Assembly (NCBI GenBank): GCA_025464445.1
Contig: JAODLY010000028.1
Location: forward strand, 1-64,000
Length of the DNA: 64,000 nt
Source: Rhodoglobus sp.
GTDB lineage: Bacteria; Actinomycetota; Actinomycetes; Actinomycetales; Microbacteriaceae
Reading direction: 5' to 3'
The number at the start of each line of letters is the position of its first letter. Positions within the stretch are counted from its first letter, which is position 1. Positions 8,931-17,001 of the stretch are shown piece by piece. A model generated the notes under the pieces. It made no database searches. It was not told where the DNA came from and worked only from the letters and a program-made list of their open reading frames with translations. Made by a program: the position numbers and the translations under genes.

Positions 8931-10237
8931 AGCGTCGTCACTTCTACGTTGCCCGGTGGGCTCACCGGAATCTCCGACGCACGAGCGAGCAATTCGAGAT
9001 CCCCGAAGTTGCCAGACTTCAACAGCAGCGCCAAGCGTGGCCCTGTCGTCGTGAATATCCACGGAACGCCCCGGGCAGCTTCTTCACCGATGCGCCCACC
9101 CGTGACGCACAGGGCCGTGACGATGGCACCGGAGGTCTCGCCGCCCGCAGAGATCACTCGGTTCACGCCCCGATCGACAAGTCCTCGTGCGACTCGCCCT
9201 ATCGCACTCTCCAGGATCTCGGCCGAACGCTCGACACCAAGCTCATCCTGGACGCGGCGCAATTCTGCGGGCTCGACTGAGGAATAGATGAGCGGCGCAT
9301 GGTCGGAGGGGCCGAGATTGTCGTACCACTCGATCGCCGATGCGGCGAGAGACTCGGGATCGGGATCGAGCGTCGCGTCGAGCCGAAACGAAGGAGCGCC
9401 TTTGGCCTGGAGGAACTCGATCTGCTCGAGGGTTCGGGCGGAGCAACTTCCCGCGAGCACCACGGACCGGCCGTAATCGCCGAGCGATTCATGCGCCTCG
9501 GGGTCTTGCGAGTGACCGGGTTCGAGAGCGGCGAGCACCGAAGCGAGGCCCGCAGCGAGGCCCGAGGCCCCTGCGGCAAGTGGGGCGCCGTGAATCGCGC
9601 GCCCGATCGCGCGCAGGTCGTCGTCACCTATGGCGTCGGCCAGGATGTACTGCTCTCCACGATCCTCCGCTTCCTGGATCGCGGCACGCACCGCGCGGTA
9701 GCCCTGTGCGACGACCGCGTGTTCCACGAGCCCCACTTTCGCTGAGGTCTGCCCACGAAGCAGTCGCTCCAGGTTCGAATCGGTCATGGGAGTTACCGGG
9801 TGATCGTGCATGTGGGACTCGGAGAGCAGGACCGTGTCGACGAAGAGGTAGCCCTGGTACTGCGTGCGACGGTGCTCCGGAGAACTCGGGGTCATGACGA
9901 CGCTGCGCGCGCCTGTCGCGAGCACCAGCGCATCGAGCACCGGGCCGATATTGCCCTGGCTGGTGGAATCGAAAGTCGAGCAGTACTTGAAGTAGAAGGT
10001 CGAGACGTGCTGCTCTTTGAGCCATCGGTAGGAGTCCAGCGACTGCGCGACAGCATCCTCGCTCGGGATCATGCGACTCTTCAGGGCCACCACGAGCGCG
10101 TCATGGGCTGGTAGTACCTGACCTTCCGGAGGGACGCCAAAGAAGAGGAGCGTGCGCAGCCCCGCTCGACAAAACGCAACCGCCACGTCGCTACCGCCCG
10201 TGTAATCATCGGCGATAGCTCCGATCACCCGGGTCAC
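8927..10237 (-). CDS. otnK: 3-oxo-tetronate kinase (DUF1537 family)
   Basis: A 436-aa four-carbon acid sugar kinase. The N-terminal domain begins IGAIADDYTGGSDVA, the DUF1537 hallmark, with a further conserved KYCSTFDST block near residue 85. The C-terminal nucleotide-binding domain has VLAGSCSARTLEQI and SAGGETSGAIV, also typical. OtnK phosphorylates 3-oxo-tetronate at O4 with ATP. The GTG start (10237) overlaps the stop of the upstream racemase-like gene as GTGA. The same family includes D-threonate and other acid-sugar kinases, so the precise substrate is an inference from the neighbours. Confidence 0.9.
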   Translation of the reverse strand: MTRVIGAIADDYTGGSDVAVAFCRAGLRTLLFFGVPPEGQVLPAHDALVVALKSRMIPSEDAVAQSLDSYRWLKEQHVSTFYFKYCSTFDSTSQGNIGPVLDALVLATGARSVVMTPSSPEHRRTQYQGYLFVDTVLLSESHMHDHPVTPMTDSNLERLLRGQTSAKVGLVEHAVVAQGYRAVRAAIQEAEDRGEQYILADAIGDDDLRAIGRAIHGAPLAAGASGLAAGLASVLAALEPGHSQDPEAHESLGDYGRSVVLAGSCSARTLEQIEFLQAKGAPSFRLDATLDPDPESLAASAIEWYDNLGPSDHAPLIYSSVEPAELRRVQDELGVERSAEILESAIGRVARGLVDRGVNRVISAGGETSGAIVTALCVTGGRIGEEAARGVPWIFTTTGPRLALLLKSGNFGDLELLARASEIPVSPPGNVEVTTL

Positions 10238-10920
10238 TTCCCGGTTTCGAGGCGACGGCGAAGTACCGTGGCCGCCATGCCGGGGCCGGACAGCACGGGT
10301 AAGCGCAAAGCAGCCGAGAGCGCATCAGCTGCCGGAGCAAGGGAGTACTGCCCGAGCAGCACGGCGTCGACCTTTTCCACGAACGGGAGGCAGCCTTCGA
10401 TGAGCGCGTCGGCCAGCGCGGTCAGGTCACCGGCTTTCGTCGCGGCGAGGGCTCCCTTCGGCACGGTCGACAGGACGATCGGATGATCACCCGCTTCGGT
10501 CGCGGCTGCACCGAAGCGTTTCACCGTGTCGGCAAGGGCAGACTCGAAGGAGGCGACGAAGAGGACACGACCGAATCCACCGTCGATCACCGCGGCAAAC
10601 GCTGCGTCATCGGCCGCGAGCACGGGAACGGTCTCGTCATCGAGGTCGTGGGCAACGGCTCCGTACATCGAGCAGGTCAGCAGGATTCCCTGTGCGCCTT
10701 CGGTCTTCGCGTGCTCGATGAGGCGTGCCATGCGGTCGCGGAGACGGTCGTCGACCTCACCGATCTCGTCGGCCTCCACGAGGAGTCGATCGTCCAGGAG
10801 GTTCCAGATGATGGCGTCGGGGATGGCGCTCTTCACGCCGGCGGTGGCGGGCGCGATCGCCGCAGAAGTGCCGCTGATCAGCGCGACCAGCGGGGCTACC
10901 TGTTCTTGGGAATCAGTCAT
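10234..10920 (-). CDS. aspartate/glutamate racemase superfamily protein with one catalytic cysteine
   Basis: A 228-aa Asp/Glu/hydantoin-racemase-fold protein. The N-terminal catalytic Cys is present in LLTCSMYG (Cys83). The second Cys expected in the LGCxx motif is replaced: the sequence there is LLGQYSLAP (Gln191). Two-base racemases need both cysteines, so a one-base reaction (isomerase, decarboxylase or hydrolase-like) is more likely. It is the first gene of the tetronate operon and coupled to otnK by a GTGA overlap. No clear ribosome site precedes the ATG at 10920. Confidence 0.8.
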   Translation of the reverse strand: MTDSQEQVAPLVALISGTSAAIAPATAGVKSAIPDAIIWNLLDDRLLVEADEIGEVDDRLRDRMARLIEHAKTEGAQGILLTCSMYGAVAHDLDDETVPVLAADDAAFAAVIDGGFGRVLFVASFESALADTVKRFGAAATEAGDHPIVLSTVPKGALAATKAGDLTALADALIEGCLPFVEKVDAVLLGQYSLAPAADALSAALRLPVLSGPGMAATVLRRRLETGK

Positions 10921-10996
10921 TATCGAGTATTTCTGGGCGGAGTCGCTGGAGGTGTGCGACGAATGGAATCATGGCCACAGGATCGTAGCATGGCCC

Positions 10997-11030
10997 ACTA
11001 TAGTATTCTTATTGGACTATCGCTATAGTC
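10997..11030. promoter_or_regulatory. candidate GntR operator pair in the racemase/lhgO divergent promoter
   Basis: ACTATAGTAT (10997-11006) shares the 9-mer CTATAGTAT with the GntR gene promoter. Immediately beside it GACTATCGCTATAGTC (11015-11030) has perfect 6-bp arms around CGCT. A TTGACA hexamer at 11033-11038 could be the -35 of the plus-strand lhgO promoter, although no strong -10 follows. Position and repetition suggest binding sites of the FCD regulator encoded at 13369-14052. Confidence 0.5.
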
Positions 11031-11108
11031 TGTTGACAACGTGTACAAATTTTACTCACGTACGCACGACGGAGGCGGTGTTACACACCTCCAGAAAAGG
11101 GATAGAGC

Positions 11109-12296
11109 ATGACCAGGCATGTCATTGTGGCTGGCGCCGGGATCGTCGGGTTGTCGACGGCCTATGAACTCGGCCTCCGCGGACATCGCGTCACTGTTCT
11201 CGACAAAGAGTCGACGGTCGCAGTGCACCAGACCGGGAACAACTCGGGAGTCATCCACTCCGGCCTGTACTACAAGCCGGGCAGTCTCAAGGCGACCCTC
11301 GGTGCCGCCGGCGCGACATCGATGAAACGGTTTGCCGATGAGCACGGCATTACGGCCGACATCTGCGGAAAACTCGTTGTCGCGACCAAGCCGTCCCAGA
11401 TTCCCGCCCTCGATGAACTCTACCGACGCGGCCAGGCCAACGGGGTTCCCTGCCGCATCATCACGCCGGAGGAAGCGCGGGAGTACGAACCGCACGTGTC
11501 CAGCGTCGCCGCGCTCCGCGTTGAGTCGACCGGCATCATCGACTACCGGGGTGTCTGCGAGGCACTCCGCAGCCTCATTGAAGCGCAAGGAGGCTCGGTT
11601 CAATTCGGGCAGGAGATCGTGGGAGTCGACTCGCGTAATGACGCGGTGACGGTGACGACCAGGAAAGAGGAATTCAGCGCCGACTACTTCGTCAACTGCA
11701 CCGGACTGCACAGCGACCGGATCGCGCGCCGCGCCGGTCTCAGGCCCGACGTGCGGATCATCCCGTTCCGAGGCGAGTACTTCGAACTCGCCCCCGACGA
11801 GGAGCACCTGGTCAAGGGCCTCATCTATCCGGTTCCCGATCCGGAGTTCCCGTTCTTGGGGGTGCACTTCACCCGCATGTTCAACGGATCGGTGCACGCC
11901 GGGCCCAACGCCGTTTTCGCGCTGGCGCGCGAGGGCTATACCTGGCTCACCATCAACCCCCGGGATGTGCTCGAGAGCGCGCAGTGGCCGGGCCTGTGGA
12001 AGCTGGGCAAGAAGTTCTGGCGCACGGGCATTGACGAGGTGCTGCGGTCGCTGTCGAAGAAACGGTTCCTGGCGAGTCTTCGTGAGCTCATCCCCGAGCT
12101 TTCCGACAACAGCCTCGTGCCGACACATGCCGGCGTTCGCGCCCAGGCGATGCGGCGTGACGGCAGCCTCGTCGATGATTTCTACTACGAGCGTGCACCG
12201 CGACAGATCCACGTCTTGAACGCACCATCACCCGCTGCGACGGCAGCACTCGAAATCGGCAAGATGATCGCAAACCAGATCGGAGAAGAATTGTGA
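11109..12296 (+). CDS. lhgO: L-2-hydroxyglutarate oxidase-like FAD enzyme
   Basis: A 395-aa DAO-family flavoprotein. The FAD dinucleotide motif is GAGIVGLSTAYEL near the N-terminus, followed by HQTGNNSGVIHSGLYYKPGS, a block typical of LhgO. LhgO oxidises L-2-hydroxyglutarate to 2-oxoglutarate, passing electrons to oxygen or quinones. In this island it could oxidise a related 2-hydroxy acid such as a tetronic acid; that is an inference. Ribosome site AAAAGGGAT precedes the ATG. Its stop overlaps the Ldh start as GTGA (12293-12296). Confidence 0.85.
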   Translation: MTRHVIVAGAGIVGLSTAYELGLRGHRVTVLDKESTVAVHQTGNNSGVIHSGLYYKPGSLKATLGAAGATSMKRFADEHGITADICGKLVVATKPSQIPALDELYRRGQANGVPCRIITPEEAREYEPHVSSVAALRVESTGIIDYRGVCEALRSLIEAQGGSVQFGQEIVGVDSRNDAVTVTTRKEEFSADYFVNCTGLHSDRIARRAGLRPDVRIIPFRGEYFELAPDEEHLVKGLIYPVPDPEFPFLGVHFTRMFNGSVHAGPNAVFALAREGYTWLTINPRDVLESAQWPGLWKLGKKFWRTGIDEVLRSLSKKRFLASLRELIPELSDNSLVPTHAGVRAQAMRRDGSLVDDFYYERAPRQIHVLNAPSPAATAALEIGKMIANQIGEEL

Positions 12297-13372
12297 CTGA
12301 GCCCACCGCCGTCAAGCGGTTCACCGCCCAGGGCCTTCACGCGCAGATCGTGGGGATTCTCACCGCCTGGGGCATGCCCGGTGATGCTGCCGACGCCACC
12401 GCGGAAGTGATGGTGGACACCGACCTCTCGGCGATCGACTCGCACGGCGTCTCGATGCTGATGATGTACGAGAAGCTGCTGATGGCGGGCAGGCTCGACC
12501 TCAGTGCGGAGCCGGAGATTGTGCTCGACGGGCCGGCATTCGCGGTCGTCGATGGCAAGAACGGCCTCGGGCACCCCGCGGCCCTGGCATCCATGAGAAT
12601 CGCGATCGAGAAGTCCCGGCGTGGCGGCGTTGGGCTCGTTGCCGTGCGGGGCTCGAACCACTTCGGCGCTGTCGGGTATTACGCGCGCCTCGCCGCCGAT
12701 CAGGGTCTTATCGCATTCGTCACGACGTCAACCCGCACGCCGGTCACCTCTGCGACCGGGGGCACAACACCGATCCTCGGCACCAACCCCATCGCTTTTG
12801 CCGCACCCCGCACGTCAGGCGAACCGCTCGTGGTGGACATGTCGACAAGTGTCGTGGCACTCAACAAGATCAAGGCCTATGCGCTCAAGGGCTACGAGCT
12901 ACCTGTTGGCTGGGTACACGACAGGGACGGGAAGGTGGTCACCGACGCGGCCCTGGGCTATTCATTGTTGACGTCTCTTGGCGCCACCATCAGTCCGCTC
13001 GGTGGTCCGACACCGGAGACCGGGGGGCACAAGGGCTTCGGCCTGAGCCTCATGGTGCAGGTGCTGAGCGCAGCGCTGTCGAATGCCGCGGGGCCCGGCC
13101 ACGTCGGCGACCACGACAACCTCGGGCACTTCTTCCTCGTGATCGACCCGGAGGCACTCAACCCGGGTGGAAGGACGGCGGAGAACGTCGAGTCCCTGCT
13201 CGATGCGATGCAGCGTGACGAGCCCGGTGTGCTGATCCCCGGTGATCCCGAACGTCTGGCCCGCGCGGAGCGCGGTGTCAACGGCATTCCGGTCGCCGAC
13301 AGCCTGCTCGAGCACATCACGGAGATCTGCGTGCGCGCGGGAATCCCTATGACGCTGAAGCCGACCGCCTAA
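12293..13372 (+). CDS. Ldh family NAD(P)-dependent oxidoreductase (malate/lactate/ureidoglycolate dehydrogenase type)
   Basis: A 359-aa member of the non-Rossmann Ldh2/MDG1 family (YiaK, AllD, ComC). It has the SHGVSMLMMYEKLL segment, the SNHFGAVGYYA block with its conserved His, and GTNPIAFAAP. These enzymes oxidise 2-hydroxy acids to 2-oxo acids with NAD(P). With lhgO it forms a two-gene unit (GTGA overlap), so both may act on 2-hydroxy acids. It converges with the GntR gene: the two stop codons overlap at 13370-13371. It is a candidate for making 2-oxo-tetronate, since no LtnD homologue is visible. Confidence 0.88.
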   Translation: MTEPTAVKRFTAQGLHAQIVGILTAWGMPGDAADATAEVMVDTDLSAIDSHGVSMLMMYEKLLMAGRLDLSAEPEIVLDGPAFAVVDGKNGLGHPAALASMRIAIEKSRRGGVGLVAVRGSNHFGAVGYYARLAADQGLIAFVTTSTRTPVTSATGGTTPILGTNPIAFAAPRTSGEPLVVDMSTSVVALNKIKAYALKGYELPVGWVHDRDGKVVTDAALGYSLLTSLGATISPLGGPTPETGGHKGFGLSLMVQVLSAALSNAAGPGHVGDHDNLGHFFLVIDPEALNPGGRTAENVESLLDAMQRDEPGVLIPGDPERLARAERGVNGIPVADSLLEHITEICVRAGIPMTLKPTA

Positions 13373-14052
13373 ACGGCGGCTATCGACTTCCGATCGGACA
13401 ACGCGCGGGACTTCGCGTTCAGCACGTGCTCACGCATGCGCGCAACCGCGGCGTCCGCGTCGCGAGCTTCGAGTGCATCGTAGATCGCCCGATGTTCCTT
13501 TGCGGCGAAGCTCGCGTCAGTAGAGCCGAGCTTCGCGAACAGCCGGAAGCGCTGGACCTGGCCGCCGAGCGATCGGTACGCGTCCTCAAGGAACGGGTTT
13601 GCCGACTGCTTGGCGATGAGCCCGTGGAAGTCTTCATCCGCAGACCAATAGTCATGGAAGGCCTCAATGCCCTCTGATTCGGACGCCGCAGTCAGTCGTT
13701 CGATGGTGCCGAAGAGCTGCTCGAGAAATTCCGGGGTCACCCGCCACGCCGCCTCGGTCGTGATGGCGGGCTCGAGAACGAGCCGCGCCTCCATGAGCTT
13801 GAGGAGATCCTGCTCGCTGAACAAGGGAGCGACCGAATATCCTTTGAGCGCCTCCCGGCGAACCAGGCCGGTGTGCTCAAACCGTGCGAGCGCCTCACGA
13901 ATGGGCGTCTGGCTCACATCGAAGATGCGGGACAACATCGGGATGCTCAGCTGCTCGCCCGCCGTCCACGTGCCGTCCATGAACTTGCCTACGAGTAGTT
14001 CATAGACCCGGTCCGCCTGGGTCTGACGGCTGGATTCTCTACGGGCCACCAT
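13369..14052 (-). CDS. GntR family transcriptional regulator, FCD domain
   Basis: A 227-aa regulator. The N-terminal winged helix (residues about 10-75) includes LSIPMLSRIFDVSQTPIREAL, and the FCD ligand domain (about 80-215) has the metal-site pattern with His residues in DEDFHGLIAK and EHRAIYDAL. FCD regulators sense small carboxylic acids, often through a bound metal, and usually repress a neighbouring catabolic operon. Start is ATG 14052, preceded by GAGGGGGACCT. CTATAGTAT sits 17-25 bases upstream, which fits autoregulation. It probably controls the whole 1.7-13.4 kb island. Confidence 0.9.
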   Translation of the reverse strand: MVARRESSRQTQADRVYELLVGKFMDGTWTAGEQLSIPMLSRIFDVSQTPIREALARFEHTGLVRREALKGYSVAPLFSEQDLLKLMEARLVLEPAITTEAAWRVTPEFLEQLFGTIERLTAASESEGIEAFHDYWSADEDFHGLIAKQSANPFLEDAYRSLGGQVQRFRLFAKLGSTDASFAAKEHRAIYDALEARDADAAVARMREHVLNAKSRALSDRKSIAAV

Positions 14053-14068
14053 AGGTCCCCCCTCATCT

Positions 14069-14077
14069 CTATAGTAT
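14069..14077. promoter_or_regulatory. CTATAGTAT motif upstream of the GntR gene
   Basis: An exact copy of the 9-mer also present at 10998-11006, placed 17 bases upstream of the regulator start codon. Candidate autoregulatory site. Confidence 0.45.
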
Positions 14078-14242
14078 CGGACCGAGTTAGACACTACTGG
14101 GTGGAGGCTCTCTTTCCGCGTTTTACACGAATACTTCGACGAAGTTCGGGCCCCCAGCGACCGCGTCATCCTTTGGCAACGCCCGGCTGCGCCTGCCGAC
14201 TCACAGGAAAGCGCCCGGTAGTATTCCCTTCGGAGGCTACGG

Positions 14243-14836
14243 ATGTTCACTGCACGACGCGCGACGGCTGTCGCGTTGCCAGCGCTCCTGGTTTTCGCCC
14301 TCTCCGGATGCTCGCTCCTGGTTGCGGCGGATTCGGAGAACACCCCGACCGGGATCGCGGCGTGCGCGCTCGGCCACACCTGGAGCCTGGACACCAAGAA
14401 TCTCTCCGCCCAGGTGCTCACCAACCTGCAGAAGAGTGGCATCCCCGCGACGACAGTGACCGCCGAAGGCAAGCAGACCCTCGACTGGAGCATTCGCGGT
14501 GATGTCGCCATCGACTCCGACTACACCCTGACGATCAACGTCGCGCCCGCCGCCGACCAATTGACAGTCGCGACTCAAACCCACAAGGGCAAGGCGACCG
14601 GCCAGGCATACATCGACGCCGAGGTGGCGATTCCCCGCAACTGGAAGAAGTCGACGTTCAAGGTGGACACCAAATTCGTCGTCAACGGCGCAGCGCCGGC
14701 CGCGGATGCGCCAGCTCCTTTCTCCATCATCGCGACGGATTTCGATGACAGCGTCGGCCTCGAGCTCACCTGCGACGCGACCACGATGACCACGCATCCG
14801 CGTGGCAGCGCAATCACCCAGACCTGGACTCGCTAG
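14243..14836 (+). CDS. putative lipoprotein of unknown function
   Basis: A 197-aa protein with a lipoprotein signal peptide: basic MFTARR, hydrophobic core and lipobox FALSGC (Cys23). The mature part is rich in Thr, Ala and Asp and predicted beta, with two further Cys (near residues 41 and 178) that could form a disulfide. I recognise no family. It is probably anchored on the outer face of the membrane. GGAGG precedes the ATG. It converges on the rhodanese gene, overlapping by 4 bases. Confidence 0.8.
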   Translation: MFTARRATAVALPALLVFALSGCSLLVAADSENTPTGIAACALGHTWSLDTKNLSAQVLTNLQKSGIPATTVTAEGKQTLDWSIRGDVAIDSDYTLTINVAPAADQLTVATQTHKGKATGQAYIDAEVAIPRNWKKSTFKVDTKFVVNGAAPAADAPAPFSIIATDFDDSVGLELTCDATTMTTHPRGSAITQTWTR

Positions 14837-15705
14837 CCGATATCCATCGGCAGGGCAGGGTCCGCCGACCACTCCTCGAGTGAGCCGTCGTAGATGCGCA
14901 CGGCGCTCGTCCCGATCGCGGCGAGCGTGAGCGCGTTTGCCGACGCGGAGATGCCGCCCCCGCAGTAGAGCAGCACTTCGCCGCTGTTCTCGGCGACATC
15001 GACACCGGCGGCATCGTACGCGAGGATCAGTTCGACCCTGCTCTTGACCTTCCCCTCCTTCGTGAACAGGTCACGACTCGAGACGTTGACGCTGCCGGGG
15101 ATCCGGCCGCGTCGGGAGTACCGGGAGGGGGCGGCACCGGTGAACTGGGCGGCGGGCAATCCGCAGACCAGGGGCGTCGTGTCATCCGCGGTGCGCTCGA
15201 GCAGTTCTTCCTTGCTCACCCAGGCGCGTCGCACTGCTTCGACGGGCCAGCTGGGTACAGGGTCGGCGGCTTCGCCCTCGCCGGATTCCACACGCTCCCC
15301 GGACGCCTCCCAGGCCGCGAATCCGCCATCGAGCACGCGGGCATCCACGCCGATCCAGCGCAGCAGGTACCACAGGCGCGACGCGAACAGGCTGCCGGTC
15401 GAGTCGTAGACGACGACCTTCCTGCCGTCGCCGATGCCCAGCCGGGCGAGCTCGTCGGCGATCGCCTGGGGCTCAGGGTGGGTGTAATGCAGCGGCGCCG
15501 TCGTGTCGCTGAACTGGGTGGAGACATCCACCCAGATCGAGCCAGGGATGTGGGCGGCCAGCCAGGCCGGACGCCCCGGGTCCTTGCGGTAGTCGCCGTC
15601 GAACTCTGCGGTGTGCAGCACGATGCTCGCGTCGAGCACGGCCGGCGGCGCGGGCGCTGCGAGTTCTTCGGCGAGTTCGCCGGCCGAGATGAACGGTGAG
15701 GTCAT
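14833..15705 (-). CDS. sulfurtransferase (two-domain rhodanese / 3-mercaptopyruvate sulfurtransferase type)
   Basis: A 290-aa protein with two rhodanese domains (about 10-130 and 155-285). The C-terminal active loop is LLYCGGGIS with Cys248 as the persulfide carrier; the N-terminal domain keeps the fold (VVVYDSTGS) but lacks the Cys. It moves sulfur from thiosulfate or mercaptopyruvate to an acceptor. Start ATG 15705 overlaps the kinase stop as ATGA (15702-15705). It is the last gene of the run that begins at the TPP riboswitch, which raises a link to sulfur supply for thiazole; that link is an inference. Confidence 0.9.
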   Translation of the reverse strand: MTSPFISAGELAEELAAPAPPAVLDASIVLHTAEFDGDYRKDPGRPAWLAAHIPGSIWVDVSTQFSDTTAPLHYTHPEPQAIADELARLGIGDGRKVVVYDSTGSLFASRLWYLLRWIGVDARVLDGGFAAWEASGERVESGEGEAADPVPSWPVEAVRRAWVSKEELLERTADDTTPLVCGLPAAQFTGAAPSRYSRRGRIPGSVNVSSRDLFTKEGKVKSRVELILAYDAAGVDVAENSGEVLLYCGGGISASANALTLAAIGTSAVRIYDGSLEEWSADPALPMDIG

Positions 15706-16235
15706 GCCTCCAAGGCTACGCGTGCCGCGCGGAGCGCGGCAGTCGCCGAGCTTCCGTCGATGATCGCGCCGGCGAGCAGTTGCGGGTGCTCGCGGGCGAT
15801 GAAGGCATCCTCCTGCGCCGCCCACCGATCCCAGAACGGCGCGTAGGCGTCCCCGTCCCGATCCAGCGCCCGCCGTTTGCGGGTCTCGGCGTCGAGCTCG
15901 ACCCACAGCGCCGCATCCGCGAGGGGTCGGGAGGCGCGGCTGAGCGCCCCGACCCCTTCGATCACCAACGGTTTCGCGGGGTCGAGGGTGTGCCAGCTGC
16001 CCGGCATGCCGGTCGCCCAGTCCCAGGCCAGCCAGCGCTGCTCGAGCAGAATTGCAGGCACCGCCGCGCTTGCGGTGGCGAGCCCATCCCAGCCCGGGTA
16101 GATGTCGTCGAGGCGCACGAGCTGGGCACCCGGCCAGGCGTCGACGATTGACTGGGCCAGCTCCGTCTTGCCGGAGCCGGAGCGGCCGTCGATGAGGATG
16201 CGACGCGGCGCGACCGGTTCAGGCGCCAATGACAT
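15702..16235 (-). CDS. P-loop nucleoside/uridine-kinase-like ATP-binding protein
   Basis: A 177-aa P-loop NTPase. Walker A is DGRSGSGKT (Lys23), and LVRLDDIYPGWDGL resembles the Walker B/substrate region of uridine-kinase-like proteins; a lid-like region with several Arg (ETRKRRALDRDGD) follows. Start ATG 16235 overlaps the ykoC end by 17 bases; the longer open frame is the ykoC antiphase. It belongs to a tight operon (ykoE-ykoD-ykoC-this gene-rhodanese) under a TPP riboswitch. Substrate is unknown; a thiamine-related alcohol is a testable idea. Confidence 0.8.
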   Translation of the reverse strand: MSLAPEPVAPRRILIDGRSGSGKTELAQSIVDAWPGAQLVRLDDIYPGWDGLATASAAVPAILLEQRWLAWDWATGMPGSWHTLDPAKPLVIEGVGALSRASRPLADAALWVELDAETRKRRALDRDGDAYAPFWDRWAAQEDAFIAREHPQLLAGAIIDGSSATAALRAARVALEA

Positions 16236-17001
16236 TCCAGTGCCCGGTGATGACGGAGGCGGACACTGCGGCTGCGGCCACGAGCACTCCCAGGGCGATG
16301 AGCGCGGCATCCCCCCGGCCCAGACGTGATTCGCGGGCCCATGTCCGTTTGCCCGGGGCACCGAAACCGCGCGCCTCCATCGCGGTCGCGAGCTTGCTGC
16401 CCCGACGAATGGAGAGCACGAGCAGGGCGAACGACTGGCCGAGGAGTCGCCGGATGCGCCCGCTGTCGCCGACCCCGCGTGCCCTCCGAGCCAGCTCGAG
16501 AGACCGCCAGTCTTCGAGGAACAACGAGACCAGCCGCAGGCCCGCGAGCGCGCCGAGCACGAATCGGGCGGGCAGCTTCGCCACCTGGGCTAGCCCGTCG
16601 GCCAAATCCGTCGGGTCGATGGTCACGAACAGCACGACCGCGGGCAGGGCGATGGCGAGCACCCGCAGCACCGTCGCTATCGCGAGTTCGATCGACCCGT
16701 CGGTGACCTGCATGAAGAGAAACTGAAAGTGCACGGCACCGGATGGCCTGCCGTAGAGCAGGATCGTGAATCCGGCCAGGGGCGCCGCGATCCAGACAGC
16801 AAGGGTGCGCAGGAAGAACCGCCGCGGCGACAGACCCGACCACAGGAAGAGCACCCCCTCGATGGCGAGGGCAACGCCCGCCGACACCCAGTCGATCGAG
16901 ATCACGAGGGCGATGCCGATGATCGCGGATGCGACCACCTTCGCCACCGGGTTGAGCCGGTACACCGCCTGCCGCCCCGCCACCGGGGTCATCACGCTCA
17001 C
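16219..17001 (-). CDS. ykoC: ECF transporter T component (YkoC-like)
   Basis: A 260-aa CbiQ/EcfT membrane protein with about five to six hydrophobic segments. The two cytoplasmic coupling-helix motifs are seen as ARRARGVG (near residue 175) and AMEARGFG (near 215). It couples ATP hydrolysis by the ATPases to the S component. GTG start at 17001 overlaps the ATPase stop as GTGA. With ykoE, ykoD and the TPP riboswitch, the system is assigned to thiamine or its pyrimidine precursor HMP. Confidence 0.88.
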   Translation of the reverse strand: MSVMTPVAGRQAVYRLNPVAKVVASAIIGIALVISIDWVSAGVALAIEGVLFLWSGLSPRRFFLRTLAVWIAAPLAGFTILLYGRPSGAVHFQFLFMQVTDGSIELAIATVLRVLAIALPAVVLFVTIDPTDLADGLAQVAKLPARFVLGALAGLRLVSLFLEDWRSLELARRARGVGDSGRIRRLLGQSFALLVLSIRRGSKLATAMEARGFGAPGKRTWARESRLGRGDAALIALGVLVAAAAVSASVITGHWNVIGA

